NCBI GenBank assembly: GCA_009698515.1
Contig: WLQA01000005.1
Location: 1 to 15,138 of the forward strand
DNA: 15,138 bases
Source of the DNA: Actinomycetota bacterium
GTDB taxonomy: Bacteria; Actinomycetota; Actinomycetes; Nanopelagicales; Nanopelagicaceae
Reading direction: 5' to 3'
Made by a program: the position numbers and the translations under genes
Notes under the pieces: model-generated
Databases searched by the model: none
Seen by the model: the letters and a program-made list of their open reading frames with translations, nothing else
What the model was told of the DNA's origin: nothing
Shown here: piece after piece, positions 1-7,091 of the stretch
Layout: every line of letters starts with the position of its first letter
How positions within the stretch are numbered: position 1 is the stretch's first letter

Positions 1-2146
1 ATTTGGTAAAGCAAATATCCGCTTTGAAACCGGAAAATCAGCTCGCCAAGCAGCTGGCTGTGCAACTGTTTATCTAGATGAAGAAACAATGTTGTTATCA
101 GCTACTACTGCTTCAAAAAATCCAAAAGATCAATTTGATTTCTTCCCACTAACAGTGGATGTAGAAGAGCGCATGTATGCAGCCGGAAAAATTCCTGGCT
201 CATTCTTCCGTCGTGAAGGACGTCCTTCAGAAGATGCAATCCTTACCTGTCGTTTAATCGATCGCCCACTACGTCCATCCTTTATTAAGGGATTGCGTAA
301 TGAGGTACAGATCGTTGTAACTGTGATGGCGTTAAACCCAGATCATATGTATGACGTAATTGCGATTAATGCAGCATCAATGTCAACTCAATTAGCTGGC
401 CTGCCATTTAGTGGTCCAATTGGTGGCGTACGTGTTGCTTTAATTGAAGGTCAATGGGTTGCTTTCCCTAATCACTCTGATTTAGAAAAAGCAGTTTTTG
501 ACATGGTTGTTGCTGGCCGCGTTGCTGGCGATGATGTTGCAATTATGATGGTGGAAGCAGAAGCGACATCTAAGACCATTGATTTAATCAAGGGTGGCGC
601 AACTGTGCCAACTGAAGAGATCGTTGGCCAAGGATTAGAAGCTGCAAAGCCATTCATCCGCACATTATGTGAAGCACAAATGGCACTAGCCAAACTTGCT
701 GCTAAACCAACTGGTGAATTTCCAGTATTCCTTGAGTATCAAGATGATGCTTATGCAGCTGTTGAAAAGGCAGCAAAGGATGATCTTGCAAAGGCGCTAA
801 CAATTGCTGGAAAGCAAGAGCGCGAAACAAAACTTGATGAAATTAATGCTGCAGTAGTTGAGAAATTATCAGCTGATTTTGCAGAGCGCACTAAAGAAAT
901 CAGTGCTGCACTTCGTTCAGTAACTAAGAAGTTAGTTCGTCAACGTGTTCTTCGCGAGAAGATCCGTATTGATGGTCGTGGACTTCGCGATATTCGTGCA
1001 TTAACCGCTGAGGTAGAGGTAATTCCTCGCGTTCACGGTTCTGCAATATTTGAACGCGGTGAGACTCAGATATTAGGTATCACAACTTTAAATATGCTTA
1101 AGATGGAACAACAATTGGATACATTAAATCCAGAAAACCATAAGCGTTACATGCACAACTACAACTTCCCACCATATTCAGTTGGTGAGACTGGTCGAGT
1201 TGGTTCACCTAAGCGCCGCGAAATCGGTCATGGTGCACTTGCAGAGCGCGCATTGGTTCCAGTTCTTCCAACACGTGAAGAGTTCCCATATGCAATTCGT
1301 CAGGTTTCAGAAGCACTAGGTTCAAATGGATCAACATCTATGGGATCTGTTTGTGCATCAACCATGTCATTACTTAACGCTGGCGTGCCACTTAAGGCAC
1401 CAGTTGCAGGTATTGCAATGGGTCTAATTTCAGATGATGTAGATGGCAAAACTGAGTACGTAGCACTAACCGATATCTTGGGTGCAGAAGATGCATTTGG
1501 CGATATGGACTTTAAAGTTGCTGGTACAAAAGAGTTTGTTACTGCACTTCAATTAGATACCAAGCTTGATGGAATTCCAGCATCAGTTCTTGCTGCAGCA
1601 CTACTTCAGGCAAAGGAAGCACGTCTTGCCATTCTTGATGTAATGAAGCAAGCAATTGATACACCAGATGAAATGTCATTACTTGCACCTCGAATTATTT
1701 CAATCAAGGTTCCAGTAGACATGATTGGTGCAGTTATCGGGCCTAAGGGCAAGATGATTAATCAGATTCAAGATGAAACTGGCGCAGATATCACCATTGA
1801 AGATGATGGCACTATCTACATCGGTGCAATTGAAGGATCTGCTGCTGAAGCTGCGAAGGCGCAAATTAATGCGATCGCAAATCCAGTACAACTTTCAGTT
1901 GGCGATAAGTTCAATGGCAGTGTTGTAAAACTTGCTACATTCGGTGCTTTCGTAAATCTAGCTCCTGGTAAAGATGGCTTGTTACACATCTCGCAAATCC
2001 GCAAGATGCATGGTGGCAAGCGAATTGAAAACCTAGAAGAGGTTATGAAGGTTGGCGACAAGGTAGAGGTTGTAATTAATGAGATTGATCCAAAGGGTAA
2101 GTACTCATTAGTTCCAGCAAATCTGCCAGAAGAGAAGGCTGAATAA
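1..2146 (+). CDS. pnp: Polynucleotide phosphorylase (PNPase), 5' end cut by window
   Basis: This is the phosphorolytic 3'-to-5' exoribonuclease of RNA turnover, which forms a trimer in the cytoplasm. The reading frame is already open at base 2 (FGKANIRFETGKSARQ...), so the true start lies upstream. By comparison with actinobacterial PNPases I recall, only about 15-20 N-terminal residues are missing. 714 residues are visible. In order they hold the first RNase PH core (with RPSEDAILTCRLIDRPLRPSF), the helical linker, the second RNase PH core with GSNGSTSMGSVC and the catalytic motif DILGAEDAFGDMDFK (about 1469-1513), a KH domain with GPKG (about 1727-1760), and an S1 domain ending near 2120. 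The stop is TAA. It is followed after 8 bp by the M16 peptidase gene, the order seen in mycobacteria (gpsI-pepR). An internal ATG at 89 is not the start because homologous sequence continues upstream of it. Confidence 0.97.
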   Translation, partial: FGKANIRFETGKSARQAAGCATVYLDEETMLLSATTASKNPKDQFDFFPLTVDVEERMYAAGKIPGSFFRREGRPSEDAILTCRLIDRPLRPSFIKGLRNEVQIVVTVMALNPDHMYDVIAINAASMSTQLAGLPFSGPIGGVRVALIEGQWVAFPNHSDLEKAVFDMVVAGRVAGDDVAIMMVEAEATSKTIDLIKGGATVPTEEIVGQGLEAAKPFIRTLCEAQMALAKLAAKPTGEFPVFLEYQDDAYAAVEKAAKDDLAKALTIAGKQERETKLDEINAAVVEKLSADFAERTKEISAALRSVTKKLVRQRVLREKIRIDGRGLRDIRALTAEVEVIPRVHGSAIFERGETQILGITTLNMLKMEQQLDTLNPENHKRYMHNYNFPPYSVGETGRVGSPKRREIGHGALAERALVPVLPTREEFPYAIRQVSEALGSNGSTSMGSVCASTMSLLNAGVPLKAPVAGIAMGLISDDVDGKTEYVALTDILGAEDAFGDMDFKVAGTKEFVTALQLDTKLDGIPASVLAAALLQAKEARLAILDVMKQAIDTPDEMSLLAPRIISIKVPVDMIGAVIGPKGKMINQIQDETGADITIEDDGTIYIGAIEGSAAEAAKAQINAIANPVQLSVGDKFNGSVVKLATFGAFVNLAPGKDGLLHISQIRKMHGGKRIENLEEVMKVGDKVEVVINEIDPKGKYSLVPANLPEEKAE

Positions 2147-2154
2147 AAAAGTAA

Positions 2155-3426
2155 ATGGCAAGAACAGTTCTGCCCAGTGGCCTGCGAATTGTCACTGAAG
2201 AGGAAAGATCTGTTCGCTCTGCCGCTTTTGGTATTTGGGTCAATGTTGGCTCCCGCGATGAATCACTTTCAACTGCGGGAGCTTCTCATTTTCTAGAACA
2301 CCTTCTTTTTAAAGGAACTAAAACTCGCAGCTCTCTGGAGATCTCATCTGCGATTGAAGCAGTCGGTGGTGAAACAAATGCATTTACTTCTAAGGAGTAC
2401 ACCTGTTTTTATGCACGTGTGATTGATAAGGATCTGCCACTTGCCGTAGATGTGATCAGCGATTTAATTACCTCATCCGTTGTTAAGCCAGAAGATGTTG
2501 ATGCAGAGCGCAAGGTAGTTTTGGAAGAAATCGCAATGCGCGATGATGATCCCAGCGATTTAATTCATGATTTATTTTTAGAGAAGTATTACGGGGATAC
2601 CCCACTTGGTCGGCCGATCCTGGGCACCATTGAATCTATTAATGAGATGTCACGAAGTACGGTATTTAATTACTATCGCAAGCGTTATCGCCCACAAGAT
2701 TTAGTAGTTGCCGTTGCTGGAAATGTGAAACATAAAGATGTTGTGCGCATGGTGGAGAGTGCTTTAAGTAAGGATAATTTTCTAGATACACCAAAGGCAG
2801 ATTATGAAATCCGCACATCTGGCTCAGTAAAGGTTCCAGGTCGCGGTGAGGTTACATTGCTAGATCGTAAAACCGAACAAGCACATATTGTTTATGGCGT
2901 CGAAGGTGTAGCTCGAAATGATAAGCGTCGCTTTGCACTAAGTATTTTATCCTCAGCTCTTGGTGGCGGCATGTCATCACGTTTGTTCCAAGAGATTCGC
3001 GAAAAACGCGGATTGGCGTACTCAACATATTCCTACAGCCAACAATTTGCGGGAAGTGGTGTTATGTCTTTTTATGTGGGATGTAAACCAGAACGAGCAA
3101 TTGAAGCAACAAAAATTATTCAAGATATTTTGCATGATGTTGCTGAAAAAGGATTAACTCAGGAAGAGATTACTCGCGCTAAAGGCGCAGTCTCTGGTTC
3201 ATTGGTATTAAGCCAAGAGGACACCGGATCTCGCATGACCAGAATTGGCAAAAGCGAGTTGGTATATGGCGAGATTATGAACTTCGATCAGATTCTTCGC
3301 GAGATTGCAGATGTAACACCAGATCAAATCAAGGAAATTGCTCGCCAAATCTTGCCGACATCTCCTACCCTTGCGGTAGTGGGACCATTTAGATCCCAGG
3401 CAAAATTTGAAGGGTTAATTGCATGA
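2155..3426 (+). CDS. M16-family zinc metallopeptidase (PepR/processing-peptidase type)
   Basis: The 423-residue protein has the inverted zinc motif of family M16, HFLEH at residues 45-49, with a likely third zinc ligand at Glu125 in VVLEEI. NAFTSKEYTCFYARV follows the motif as in mitochondrial-processing-peptidase relatives. The second, inactive half carries the family's substrate-binding signature GGGMSSRLFQEIREKRGLAY (about residues 275-294). These proteins cleave or degrade peptides inside a clamshell chamber; the natural substrate is not known from sequence. No signal peptide is seen, so it is probably cytoplasmic. It starts 8 bp after pnp, and its TGA stop overlaps the dapB ATG (ATGA), indicating one transcript and coupled translation. 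No convincing Shine-Dalgarno lies before its ATG. The mycobacterial equivalent in this position is called pepR. Confidence 0.93.
   Translation: MARTVLPSGLRIVTEEERSVRSAAFGIWVNVGSRDESLSTAGASHFLEHLLFKGTKTRSSLEISSAIEAVGGETNAFTSKEYTCFYARVIDKDLPLAVDVISDLITSSVVKPEDVDAERKVVLEEIAMRDDDPSDLIHDLFLEKYYGDTPLGRPILGTIESINEMSRSTVFNYYRKRYRPQDLVVAVAGNVKHKDVVRMVESALSKDNFLDTPKADYEIRTSGSVKVPGRGEVTLLDRKTEQAHIVYGVEGVARNDKRRFALSILSSALGGGMSSRLFQEIREKRGLAYSTYSYSQQFAGSGVMSFYVGCKPERAIEATKIIQDILHDVAEKGLTQEEITRAKGAVSGSLVLSQEDTGSRMTRIGKSELVYGEIMNFDQILREIADVTPDQIKEIARQILPTSPTLAVVGPFRSQAKFEGLIA
3409..3414 (+). promoter_or_regulatory. Ribosome-binding site of dapB
   Basis: GAAGGG lies 8 nt before the ATG at 3423, inside the end of the M16 peptidase gene. 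It supports the start that overlaps the upstream stop codon. Confidence 0.55.
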
Positions 3427-4166
3427 AGATTGCAGTGTTAGGTGCCAAAGGCAGAATGGGCACAGAAGCAGTTGATGCAATTAGCGATGCTAAAGATTTA
3501 CAACTTGTTGCCGAATTAGATTTAGGTGATTCACTAGATCTATTAGTAAAAAGTGGCGCACAAGTAGTTGTTGACTTCACCCATCCGGATGCGGTTATGA
3601 AAAACTTAGAGTTTGCAATCACAAATGGCATCCACGTTGTAGTTGGCACAACAGGTTTTGATGATGCCAAGTTAGCTAAATTAAAAGATTTACTTTCTGC
3701 AAATCCAAAGGTAGGCGCATTAATTGCACCTAATTTTGCACTTGGCGCGGTTTTGATGATGCAGTTCTCTGAAAAAGCTGCCAAATACTTTGAATCAGTT
3801 GAAATTATTGAACTTCATCATGCAAATAAAGTTGATGCACCATCTGGAACTGCAGTTCGCACCGCGCAGATGATCACCGCTGCGCGCAAGAAAAATAATA
3901 AAGCAGCCATGCCAGATGCCACTAAGACAGCTATGCCAGGTGCCCGCGGCGCCACTGTTGGAGATGTGCCAATTCACTCGGTTAGATCTCATGGGTATGT
4001 TGCTCACCAAGAGGTAATTTTTGGCGACCCAGGTGAAACACTTTCAATTCGACATGATTCAATTAATCGTGCAGGCTTTATGCCAGGAGTTTTACTTGGA
4101 GTTCGAGAAGTAGCAAAGCATCCAGGATTAACAGTTGGTCTTGAGAAATATATGGAGGGAATGTAA
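3423..4166 (+). CDS. dapB: 4-hydroxy-tetrahydrodipicolinate reductase
   Basis: This enzyme carries out the NAD(P)H-dependent reduction in the lysine/diaminopimelate pathway, using the product of DapA. The 247-residue protein opens with a Rossmann nucleotide-binding loop (VLGAKGRMG, residues 5-13). It contains the family signature ELHHANKVDAPSGTA (about residues 129-143), which holds the catalytic His and Lys and the substrate-binding SGT. It has VVGTTGF in the cofactor domain. Length is normal for the compact actinobacterial form. The ATG overlaps the upstream TGA, and its TAA stop directly abuts the ATG of the glutaredoxin gene. dapA, the preceding step, lies about 2 kb downstream on the same strand, separated by the reverse-oriented azlCD pair and thyX. 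Confidence 0.97.
   Translation: MKIAVLGAKGRMGTEAVDAISDAKDLQLVAELDLGDSLDLLVKSGAQVVVDFTHPDAVMKNLEFAITNGIHVVVGTTGFDDAKLAKLKDLLSANPKVGALIAPNFALGAVLMMQFSEKAAKYFESVEIIELHHANKVDAPSGTAVRTAQMITAARKKNNKAAMPDATKTAMPGARGATVGDVPIHSVRSHGYVAHQEVIFGDPGETLSIRHDSINRAGFMPGVLLGVREVAKHPGLTVGLEKYMEGM
4154..4159 (+). promoter_or_regulatory. Ribosome-binding site of the glutaredoxin gene
   Basis: GGAGGG lies 7 nt before the ATG at 4167, within the last codons of dapB. It is one of the strongest Shine-Dalgarno matches in the window and fixes the start of the small gene. Confidence 0.7.
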
Positions 4167-4418
4167 ATGAGTAACATCACGATGTACGGAGCTGAATGGT
4201 GTGGTGATTGCCGTCGTTCTAAGAAGTTTCTAGATGCAAACAATGTTTCATACAAGTACATCGATGTAGAAGCAGATGTTTCAGCAAGTGATAAGGTAAT
4301 TGAAATCAATGGCGGACAACGTTCTATTCCCGTTATTATTTTTGAAGATGGCACACACTTAACAGAGCCATCAGATGCTGCGCTTAAGGCAAAGTTAGAA
4401 GAGCTTAAGGTTCTTTAA
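4167..4418 (+). CDS. Glutaredoxin/mycoredoxin-like redox protein
   Basis: The 83-residue protein has a single thioredoxin-fold glutaredoxin domain. Seen directly are an active-site CGDC at residues 12-15 preceded by Trp11, and SIPVIIF containing the cis-proline (Pro55). The ending ...THLTEPSDAALKAKLEEL fits glutaredoxins. Proteins of this size in Actinobacteria include mycoredoxin-1, which reduces mycothiol mixed disulfides, and NrdH, which feeds electrons to ribonucleotide reductase. The CGDC motif does not decide between them, but the RRSKKFLD helix after it resembles mycoredoxin. It starts on the base after the dapB stop, with a strong ribosome-binding site, so it is the last gene of the pnp-dapB transcript. 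Its stop overlaps that of azlD on the other strand. Confidence 0.88.
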   Translation: MSNITMYGAEWCGDCRRSKKFLDANNVSYKYIDVEADVSASDKVIEINGGQRSIPVIIFEDGTHLTEPSDAALKAKLEELKVL

Positions 4419-4723
4419 AACCAGTTGTAAATTGCGGCGCTGGTAATTGCAGCGCCGATCACAACAACTGGAAATGGTGCTTTAAATTTAAGAAGCACTA
4501 GGGCAACACCAACACCTGCAACTCGTTGATCTATCACCAACTCTTTTTTGTGGGCAAAGGTCTGCACGCCAACTAATGCACTTAATAACACAATCGGTAC
4601 CAAGGTATTAATGCGCATAATTTTTGGTTTATTTAACCAACGCTCTGGTACAGAGTGACCAATATATTTATTTAAAAATGCAGTGGCGCTGGCACCTAGT
4701 ACTGCGATCCAGATTGGGCTCAT
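4415..4723 (-). CDS. azlD: AzlD-family branched-chain amino-acid transport protein (small subunit)
   Basis: This 102-residue, strongly hydrophobic protein begins MSPIWIAVLGASATAFLNKY. It has three to four predicted membrane segments and the AzlD-type stretch PERWLNKPKIMRINTLVPIVLLSALV. AzlC and AzlD together form an exporter for branched-chain and related amino acids in the inner membrane. I chose the ATG at 4723-4721, which overlaps the TGA stop of azlC (ATGA). A start 29 codons further upstream is open but would encode the azlC tail region in another frame and does not resemble the family. The gene ends 4 bp inside the convergent glutaredoxin gene, with no room for a terminator. Confidence 0.88.
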   Translation of the reverse strand: MSPIWIAVLGASATAFLNKYIGHSVPERWLNKPKIMRINTLVPIVLLSALVGVQTFAHKKELVIDQRVAGVGVALVLLKFKAPFPVVVIGAAITSAAIYNWF

Positions 4724-5394
4724 TTTTTCCACCCAAAGATAACTGCAAGTAAGACGGTAGTAATGATTGGAACTCCAGCTGGCGTAAGTGGGGTTAGCGT
4801 TAGCGCCCAAAGAATCGCTACCGCCGACACAACAAATTGTTTTTTATTTTTTAATCTTGGCCAAACTAAACCGCAAAATGCTGCGGGCACTGCTGCATCT
4901 AATCCCCAAACTGATGGATTACCAATTGCGCTGGCACCTAGTGCACCAAGAAATGTGAAGATATTCCAAAAGACATAAACACCGATACCAGTTACATAAA
5001 ATCCGCGTTTGCAATCTGCATCATTATCTTGCAAAGTTGCAACTGCAGTTGATTCATCAATTGTTATCTGAGCAGATAAAACTCTTTTGATGCCACTCAC
5101 TTTTAAAATCGGTGCCATCTGCAGGCCATAAAGTGCGTTGCGAAAACCAAGTAAGGTTGCGGTAGCGATGGCGCTAATTGCTGCACCACCTGCGCCCATA
5201 ATTCCGACAACAGCAAATTGGGATGCGCCAGAGAAAAGAAGTAACGAGAGAAGACAGGTTTGCAAAACGGAGAATCCAGCGGTTACGCCAGCTGCGCCAA
5301 AGGCGGCGCCATATAAACCAACGGTGAAGGCAACACTCAAACCGGTTCGATCAACCTGATTTTTACGAGGATTGAAGTAGCGAGTGATTGACAC
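4720..5394 (-). CDS. azlC: AzlC-family branched-chain amino-acid exporter (large subunit)
   Basis: This 224-residue integral membrane protein is of the LIV-E/AzlC family. It contains the characteristic GAAFGAAGVTAGFSVLQTCLLS and SGASQFAVVGIMGAGG stretches near residues 28-75 and FRNALYGL near 85-92. Further hydrophobic helices follow at about 130-155, 165-180 and 190-220. It is the main pore subunit of an amino-acid export pair with AzlD, to which it is translationally coupled by the ATGA overlap. I use a GTG start at 5394; it is the first start codon after a -10-like box 6 nt upstream and keeps the usual family length. The pair runs opposite to all other genes in the window and sits between dapB and thyX. 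Confidence 0.92.
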   Translation of the reverse strand: MSITRYFNPRKNQVDRTGLSVAFTVGLYGAAFGAAGVTAGFSVLQTCLLSLLLFSGASQFAVVGIMGAGGAAISAIATATLLGFRNALYGLQMAPILKVSGIKRVLSAQITIDESTAVATLQDNDADCKRGFYVTGIGVYVFWNIFTFLGALGASAIGNPSVWGLDAAVPAAFCGLVWPRLKNKKQFVVSAVAILWALTLTPLTPAGVPIITTVLLAVIFGWKK

Positions 5395-5400
5395 GCCGAT

Positions 5401-5406
5401 ATCTTA
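5401..5406 (-). promoter_or_regulatory. Putative -10 box of azlCD (leaderless)
   Basis: Read on the minus strand this is TAAGAT, a good match to the TANNNT -10 element. Only 6 nt separate it from the azlC GTG, so transcription would begin at or next to the start codon. No clear -35 hexamer is visible. Confidence 0.5.
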
Positions 5407-5433
5407 ATCCACGCTCTAGGCAATCAGCGAAGA

Positions 5434-5439
5434 TAGGGT
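5434..5439 (+). promoter_or_regulatory. Putative -10 box of thyX (leaderless)
   Basis: TAGGGT lies 7 nt before the thyX ATG in the 52-bp divergent region shared with azlC. The distance predicts a transcript that starts at or one base before the ATG. No Shine-Dalgarno is present. The -35 region is weak, which is common for actinobacterial promoters. Confidence 0.5.
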
Positions 5440-5446
5440 CGCAGGC

Positions 5447-6166
5447 ATGAGTGAACAAATCCAATTTCGTGATGATGTATCTGTTGAATTAGTTAAATCC
5501 AGCGCAAGTGATGCCGATGTAATTTGGGCAGCACGTGTTTCAACTGCTGGCGATAAATCCTTAGAAGATGTTGGCGCAGATGCTGCTAAATCTGAAGGTT
5601 TAATTAATTACTTAGCTCGCGAACGTCACGGTTCACCTTTTGAACATACATCCATGACATTTTTTATCTCTGCACCAATATTTGTTTTCCGTGAGTTTAT
5701 GCGCCACCGCATCGCTTCCTACAACGAGGAGAGCGGTCGCTATCGTGAACTTCGTCCTGTGTTTTATGTGCCAAGTAAGGATCGTAAATTAGTTCAAGTT
5801 GGTAAGCCCGGCTCATACTCATTTATTGAAGGCACAACCGAGCAGTATCAAATGACAGTTGATGCAATTAAAGAGACTTGCACACTTGCCTATGAAAATT
5901 ATCAAAAGATGTTAACTGCAGGTGTTGCTCGTGAAGTAGCTCGCGCAGTATTGCCAGTAACCCTTTACTCATCGATGTATGTGACGATGAATGCTCGTGC
6001 GTTAATGAACTTTTTATCTCTTCGCACAGCACGTGAAGGTTCACACTTTCCGTCATACCCACAACGTGAGATCGAGATGGTGGCTGAGAAGATGGAAGCA
6101 GAGTTTGCCAAGTTAATGCCGATTACATACGGGGCATTTGAAAAATCTGGCCGAATCGCTCCGTAA
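5447..6166 (+). CDS. thyX: FAD-dependent thymidylate synthase
   Basis: ThyX makes dTMP from dUMP using methylenetetrahydrofolate and reduced FAD, and replaces ThyA in many bacteria. The 239-residue protein has the diagnostic ThyX motif RHRX7S at residues 86-96 (RHRIASYNEES), followed by Arg98. It also has the conserved LARERHGSPFEHTSMTFFI (about 56-74) and, near the C-terminus, FLSLRTAREGSHFPSYPQREI. Length is typical. It is divergent from azlC and probably begins its own transcript from the -10 box at 5434. Downstream, dapA starts 30 bp after the TAA. The thyX-dapA-rnj order matches that of mycobacteria. Confidence 0.97.
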   Translation: MSEQIQFRDDVSVELVKSSASDADVIWAARVSTAGDKSLEDVGADAAKSEGLINYLARERHGSPFEHTSMTFFISAPIFVFREFMRHRIASYNEESGRYRELRPVFYVPSKDRKLVQVGKPGSYSFIEGTTEQYQMTVDAIKETCTLAYENYQKMLTAGVAREVARAVLPVTLYSSMYVTMNARALMNFLSLRTAREGSHFPSYPQREIEMVAEKMEAEFAKLMPITYGAFEKSGRIAP

Positions 6167-6184
6167 GGAGATCGGCAAACAAGG

Positions 6185-6190
6185 TAGCCT
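6185..6190 (+). promoter_or_regulatory. Putative -10 box of dapA (leaderless)
   Basis: TAGCCT ends 6 nt before the dapA ATG at 6197, the same geometry as before azlC and thyX. No Shine-Dalgarno lies at usual spacing. GGAG at 6167-6170 is too far away (26 nt). Confidence 0.45.
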
Positions 6191-6196
6191 TAGCGC

Positions 6197-7087
6197 ATGC
6201 AAATCACTCCACCATTTGGTCGGTTACTTACCGCCATGGTTACTCCCTTTAGTAAATCAGGGGAGATTGATTGGGCAGGTGTAGAAAAGATTGCAGCACA
6301 TCTTGTTGCAACAGGTCATGATGGCATTGCAGTAAATGGCACCACTGGTGAAGCACCAACTACAAGTGATGATGAAAAAGATCAAATAATTAAAGCGGTT
6401 CGCGGCGTTGTTGGCGATAAAATAAAAATTGTTGCAGGTGCTGGAAATAATGAAACTTCACACTCTGTTGAACAAGCAAAACGTGCTGCTAAAGCTGGCG
6501 CCGATGCCTTGTTGGTAGTAACTCCTTATTACAACAAACCACCGCAAGCCGGAATTGCTGCGCACTTTACAGCGATGGCAGATGCCACAGATTTACCAGT
6601 GATGATGTATGACATTCCTGGACGTACCGGTGTGGAAATTGAAAGTGACACAATTGTTAAATTAGCAGAACATAAAAATATTGCAGCACTTAAGGATGCC
6701 AAAGGTAATCCGGCTGCCACCTCTTGGGTAATTAAGAGATCTGGCATTGCTGTTTATTCCGGTGATGATATTTTGAATTTACCACTGCTTTCAGTTGGCG
6801 CTGTTGGTTTTGTTTCAGTTTGTGGTCACACTGTTGGCGCAGATTTAAAGGCGATGTTAAATGCCTGGTTTGCCGCAGATGCCAATAAGGCACTTGAGAT
6901 TCATCAAAAATTACTTCCAGTATTTACTGGCACATTCCGCACACAAGGTGCGATTCTGACAAAGGCGGCCCTTAACTTAATGGGATTACCTGGCGGATTT
7001 ACAAGATTGCCACTTGTCGATGCAACTGATGCGCAGATTGCGCAGTTGAAGTTGGATCTGCAAGCAGGCGGCGTTAACTTAAAGTAA
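6197..7087 (+). CDS. dapA: 4-hydroxy-tetrahydrodipicolinate synthase
   Basis: DapA condenses pyruvate with aspartate semialdehyde, the committed step to diaminopimelate and lysine. The 296-residue TIM-barrel protein shows all key residues at a constant offset of five from E. coli numbering. These are Thr49-Thr50 in NGTTGEAPT, Tyr112 in TPYYNKP, Tyr138 and Arg143 in YDIPGRTG, and the Schiff-base Lys166 in AALKDAKG. Its product is passed on to a step that needs DapB, encoded about 2 kb upstream. The gene has a -10-like box just before the start. Its TAA stop is 4 bp from the start of rnj, so the two are probably cotranscribed. Confidence 0.97.
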   Translation: MQITPPFGRLLTAMVTPFSKSGEIDWAGVEKIAAHLVATGHDGIAVNGTTGEAPTTSDDEKDQIIKAVRGVVGDKIKIVAGAGNNETSHSVEQAKRAAKAGADALLVVTPYYNKPPQAGIAAHFTAMADATDLPVMMYDIPGRTGVEIESDTIVKLAEHKNIAALKDAKGNPAATSWVIKRSGIAVYSGDDILNLPLLSVGAVGFVSVCGHTVGADLKAMLNAWFAADANKALEIHQKLLPVFTGTFRTQGAILTKAALNLMGLPGGFTRLPLVDATDAQIAQLKLDLQAGGVNLK

Positions 7088-7091
7088 CTTA

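Noticed and set aside
472..2061. Open frames on the minus strand within pnp
   Set aside because: They have no recognisable domains, lie wholly opposite strongly conserved pnp sequence, and have the composition of antisense shadows. The same holds for the antisense frames in rnj, ftsK, dapA and rimO.
4724..4810. A longer AzlD starting 29 codons upstream
   Set aside because: The extra residues are the azlC 3' end read in another frame and do not resemble AzlD. The ATG at 4723 overlaps the azlC stop and gives the usual family length.
6151..6175. Terminator hairpin at the thyX stop
   Set aside because: CTCC-GTAA-GGAG gives only four pairs, the outer CCGA/TCGG pairing needs a large uneven internal loop, and no T-run follows.
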